DNA of 6,983 nucleotides from Burkholderiaceae bacterium. Its GTDB lineage: Bacteria; Pseudomonadota; Gammaproteobacteria; Burkholderiales; Burkholderiaceae_C. The stretch lies in the NCBI GenBank assembly GCA_017999135.1, contig JAGOBT010000169.1, forward strand, positions 1 to 6,983, written 5' to 3'. Under the pieces are notes generated by a model. It worked only from the letters and a program-made list of their open reading frames with translations. It was not told where the DNA came from and did no database searches. Below are positions 5,989 to 6,983 of this stretch, one piece after another. The first letter of the stretch is position 1, and every line of letters starts with the position of its first letter. The position numbers and the translations under genes are program-made.

Positions 5989-6252
5989 ATGTCGACGCTC
6001 CTCGTTTCCTCGAAAGGCCAGATCGTGCTGCCTGCCGCCCTGCGCAGACGCCTCGGCATGGGTGCTGGCGCCAGGATCGAGGTGCTCGAAGAGCCTGACG
6101 GCCTGAAGCTGCGCGTCGTCCGCCCGGTGGCAACCGCCGACCTCGCCAGCCTGGCAGGACTGGTCACGGCACCGACGCGCGGCGTGCCACGCTGCCTGGA
6201 AGATTTCGACCCTGCCGAACAGCTGAAGCGCACGCCACCCGGCAAGCCATGA
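5989..6252 (+). CDS. vapB: AbrB/MazE-family antitoxin (VapB type)
   Basis: This 87-residue protein carries an N-terminal SpoVT/AbrB swapped-hairpin DNA-binding domain at about residues 1-46: the characteristic SSKGQIVLPAALRRRLGMGAGARIEV run has the conserved KGQI-LP pattern. The acidic and proline-containing tail (about 50-87, with CLEDFDP near 69-75) would be the flexible segment that binds and neutralises the toxin. In this family the antitoxin also represses its own promoter, and a palindrome sits in the promoter just upstream. The gene overlaps the toxin start by four bases (ATGA at 6249-6252), which gives coupled translation with antitoxin made first. The TA role is well supported by domain and neighbour; the vapB name is by partner type only. 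Confidence 0.9.
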   Translation: MSTLLVSSKGQIVLPAALRRRLGMGAGARIEVLEEPDGLKLRVVRPVATADLASLAGLVTAPTRGVPRCLEDFDPAEQLKRTPPGKP

Positions 6253-6656
6253 GGGCCCTGGATACCAACGTCCTGGCGCGGTTCTTCGTCGACGATGCCG
6301 ACGATGCGCAGGCTGCCAGGCAGCGGCCCGCAGCGGCGGCAGCCATGGCGGAGAGGTCCTCCGTGTCAGTGACCGTCGTGCTGGAATTCGAGTGGGTCCT
6401 GCGCGGGTTCTACGACCTGCCGACATCAGACGTCGCCCGGGTGCTGCGTGCGCTGGCCAGCATCCCGCACATCACGCTCGAGGACCGTGACGCGGTACTG
6501 GCGGCGGTCGATGGCGTGGACAAGGGGCTCGACTTTGCCGACGCGCTGCACCTGGCGCGCAGTCATCACGCCTCTTCGTTTGCCACGTTTGACCGCCGCC
6601 TCGCCAAGCGCGCGACGGCCCTCGGGATGCTTCCCACAGTGGACCTGCTGGAATGA
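6249..6656 (+). CDS. vapC: PIN-domain ribonuclease toxin (VapC type)
   Basis: This 135-residue protein is the usual size for a VapC toxin and has a complete PIN active site. D5 lies in LDTNVLARFF, E46 in VVLEFEWVLR, D98 in LDFADALHLA and D115 in FATFDRRLAKRA. These four acidic residues coordinate the metal ion in PIN nucleases. Known VapC toxins cleave tRNA or rRNA and stop translation until the antitoxin neutralises them; the RNA target here cannot be read from sequence. The ATG at 6249 overlaps the antitoxin stop (ATGA), so no separate ribosome site is needed. The gene ends 12 bases before the stop of the convergent aldo/keto reductase. All catalytic residues are present, so it looks functional. 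Confidence 0.92.
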   Translation: MRALDTNVLARFFVDDADDAQAARQRPAAAAAMAERSSVSVTVVLEFEWVLRGFYDLPTSDVARVLRALASIPHITLEDRDAVLAAVDGVDKGLDFADALHLARSHHASSFATFDRRLAKRATALGMLPTVDLLE

Positions 6657-6668
6657 ACCGGTCTGCCT

Positions 6669-6983
6669 CTACGAAAACCCCACCACCGCATGCGGCAGGT
6701 AAGGCGCCTGCAGCGCAGCCACCTCGTCGCCCGTCAGCGTGATGTCCAGCGCCGCCAGCGCATCATCGAAGTGCAGCGGCTGCGACGCCCCGATGATCGG
6801 CGCCGTCACGCCCGGCTTCTGCAGCAGCCAGGCCAGCGCCACCGCGGCCAGTGGCGCGCCGCGCGCGGTGGCCACCTGCACCAACGCGGCATGCACCGCA
6901 CTGTCGTTGGCCTCGGTGTGCTTGAACAGGCTGGCGCCGAACACGTCGGTGGCCACCCGCGGCGTGTGCGCGCCCCAGGGCCG
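6669..6983 (-). CDS. Aldo/keto reductase, C-terminal part (start lies beyond the right edge)
   Basis: The visible 104 residues run from RPWGAHTPRVATDVFGASLF to the end VVGFS, with the stop TAG on the minus strand at 6669-6671. ALAWLLQKPGVTAPIIGAS followed by HFDDALAALDITLTGDEVAAL and PYLPHAVVGF is the hallmark C-terminal NADPH-binding part of the aldo/keto reductase superfamily (Tas/YajO-like, (beta/alpha)8 barrel). The enzyme would reduce carbonyl compounds with NADPH. The catalytic Asp-Tyr-Lys-His residues lie in the missing N-terminal part, so activity cannot be judged. A GTG at 6954-6956 is an internal valine, not the start, because family-like sequence continues upstream of it to the window edge. 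It is convergent with the PIN toxin gene, 12 bases apart, with no terminator hairpin visible between them. Confidence 0.88.
   Translation of the reverse strand, partial: RPWGAHTPRVATDVFGASLFKHTEANDSAVHAALVQVATARGAPLAAVALAWLLQKPGVTAPIIGASQPLHFDDALAALDITLTGDEVAALQAPYLPHAVVGFS

Noticed and set aside
4553..6133. Minus-strand extension of the FAD oxidoreductase frame
   Set aside because: It is antisense to the MFS and antitoxin genes. The FAD-binding fold starts right at the ATG at 4552, so the extra N-terminus is a shadow.
5935..6426. Minus-strand open frames opposite the antitoxin and toxin genes
   Set aside because: Both plus-strand genes have intact conserved domains, a ribosome site or coupled start, and a promoter; the minus frames have none.

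Overview
The window is very GC-rich (roughly 70% by eye), densely coded and strongly G/C-biased at third codon positions. The protein styles (Ala/Arg/Gly-rich, GC-skewed codons) fit a high-GC betaproteobacterium of the order Burkholderiales. This placement is an inference from composition and gene style; there is no rRNA or other marker gene here. No gene-free stretch exceeds 300 bases. No tRNA, rRNA, CRISPR array, IS element or phage integrase was seen.

Layout, left to right. (1) Positions 3-191 (+) hold the C-terminal end of an unrecognised gene that starts outside the window. (2) A 119-base gap contains a perfect 13-bp tandem repeat. (3) A 560-codon gene (311-1993, +) encodes an N-terminal DUF4157/eCIS_core domain with an intact HExxH motif, followed by about 370 residues I cannot assign. 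(4) A small helical protein of unknown function (2060-2398, +) lies in the same reading frame beyond the amber stop. (5) A class I SAM-dependent methyltransferase (2412-3236, +) follows after 13 bases. (6) A convergent FAD-dependent amine-oxidase-like oxidoreductase (3194-4552, -) overlaps the methyltransferase tail by 43 bp. (7) A divergent 12-TM MFS transporter (4655-5926, +) follows. (8) An AbrB-family antitoxin and PIN-domain toxin pair (5989-6252 and 6249-6656, +) has a recognisable promoter with a palindrome inside it. (9) The window ends in the C-terminal third of a convergent aldo/keto reductase (6669 to past the right edge, -).

Functional reading. The left third is the accessory-looking part. 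DUF4157 is known as a domain recurring in proteins linked to extracellular contractile injection systems (eCIS) and as an N-terminal module ahead of variable, often toxin-like C-termini. Here it heads an unassigned, histidine-rich C-terminal region and is followed by a small ORF that could be a partner or immunity protein. No eCIS sheath, tube or baseplate gene is visible. The middle (methyltransferase, FAD oxidoreductase, MFS exporter) could be a small modification and transport module, but orientation gives only weak support for joint function. The right part is a classic type II toxin-antitoxin module of the VapBC type, placed between two housekeeping-like genes.
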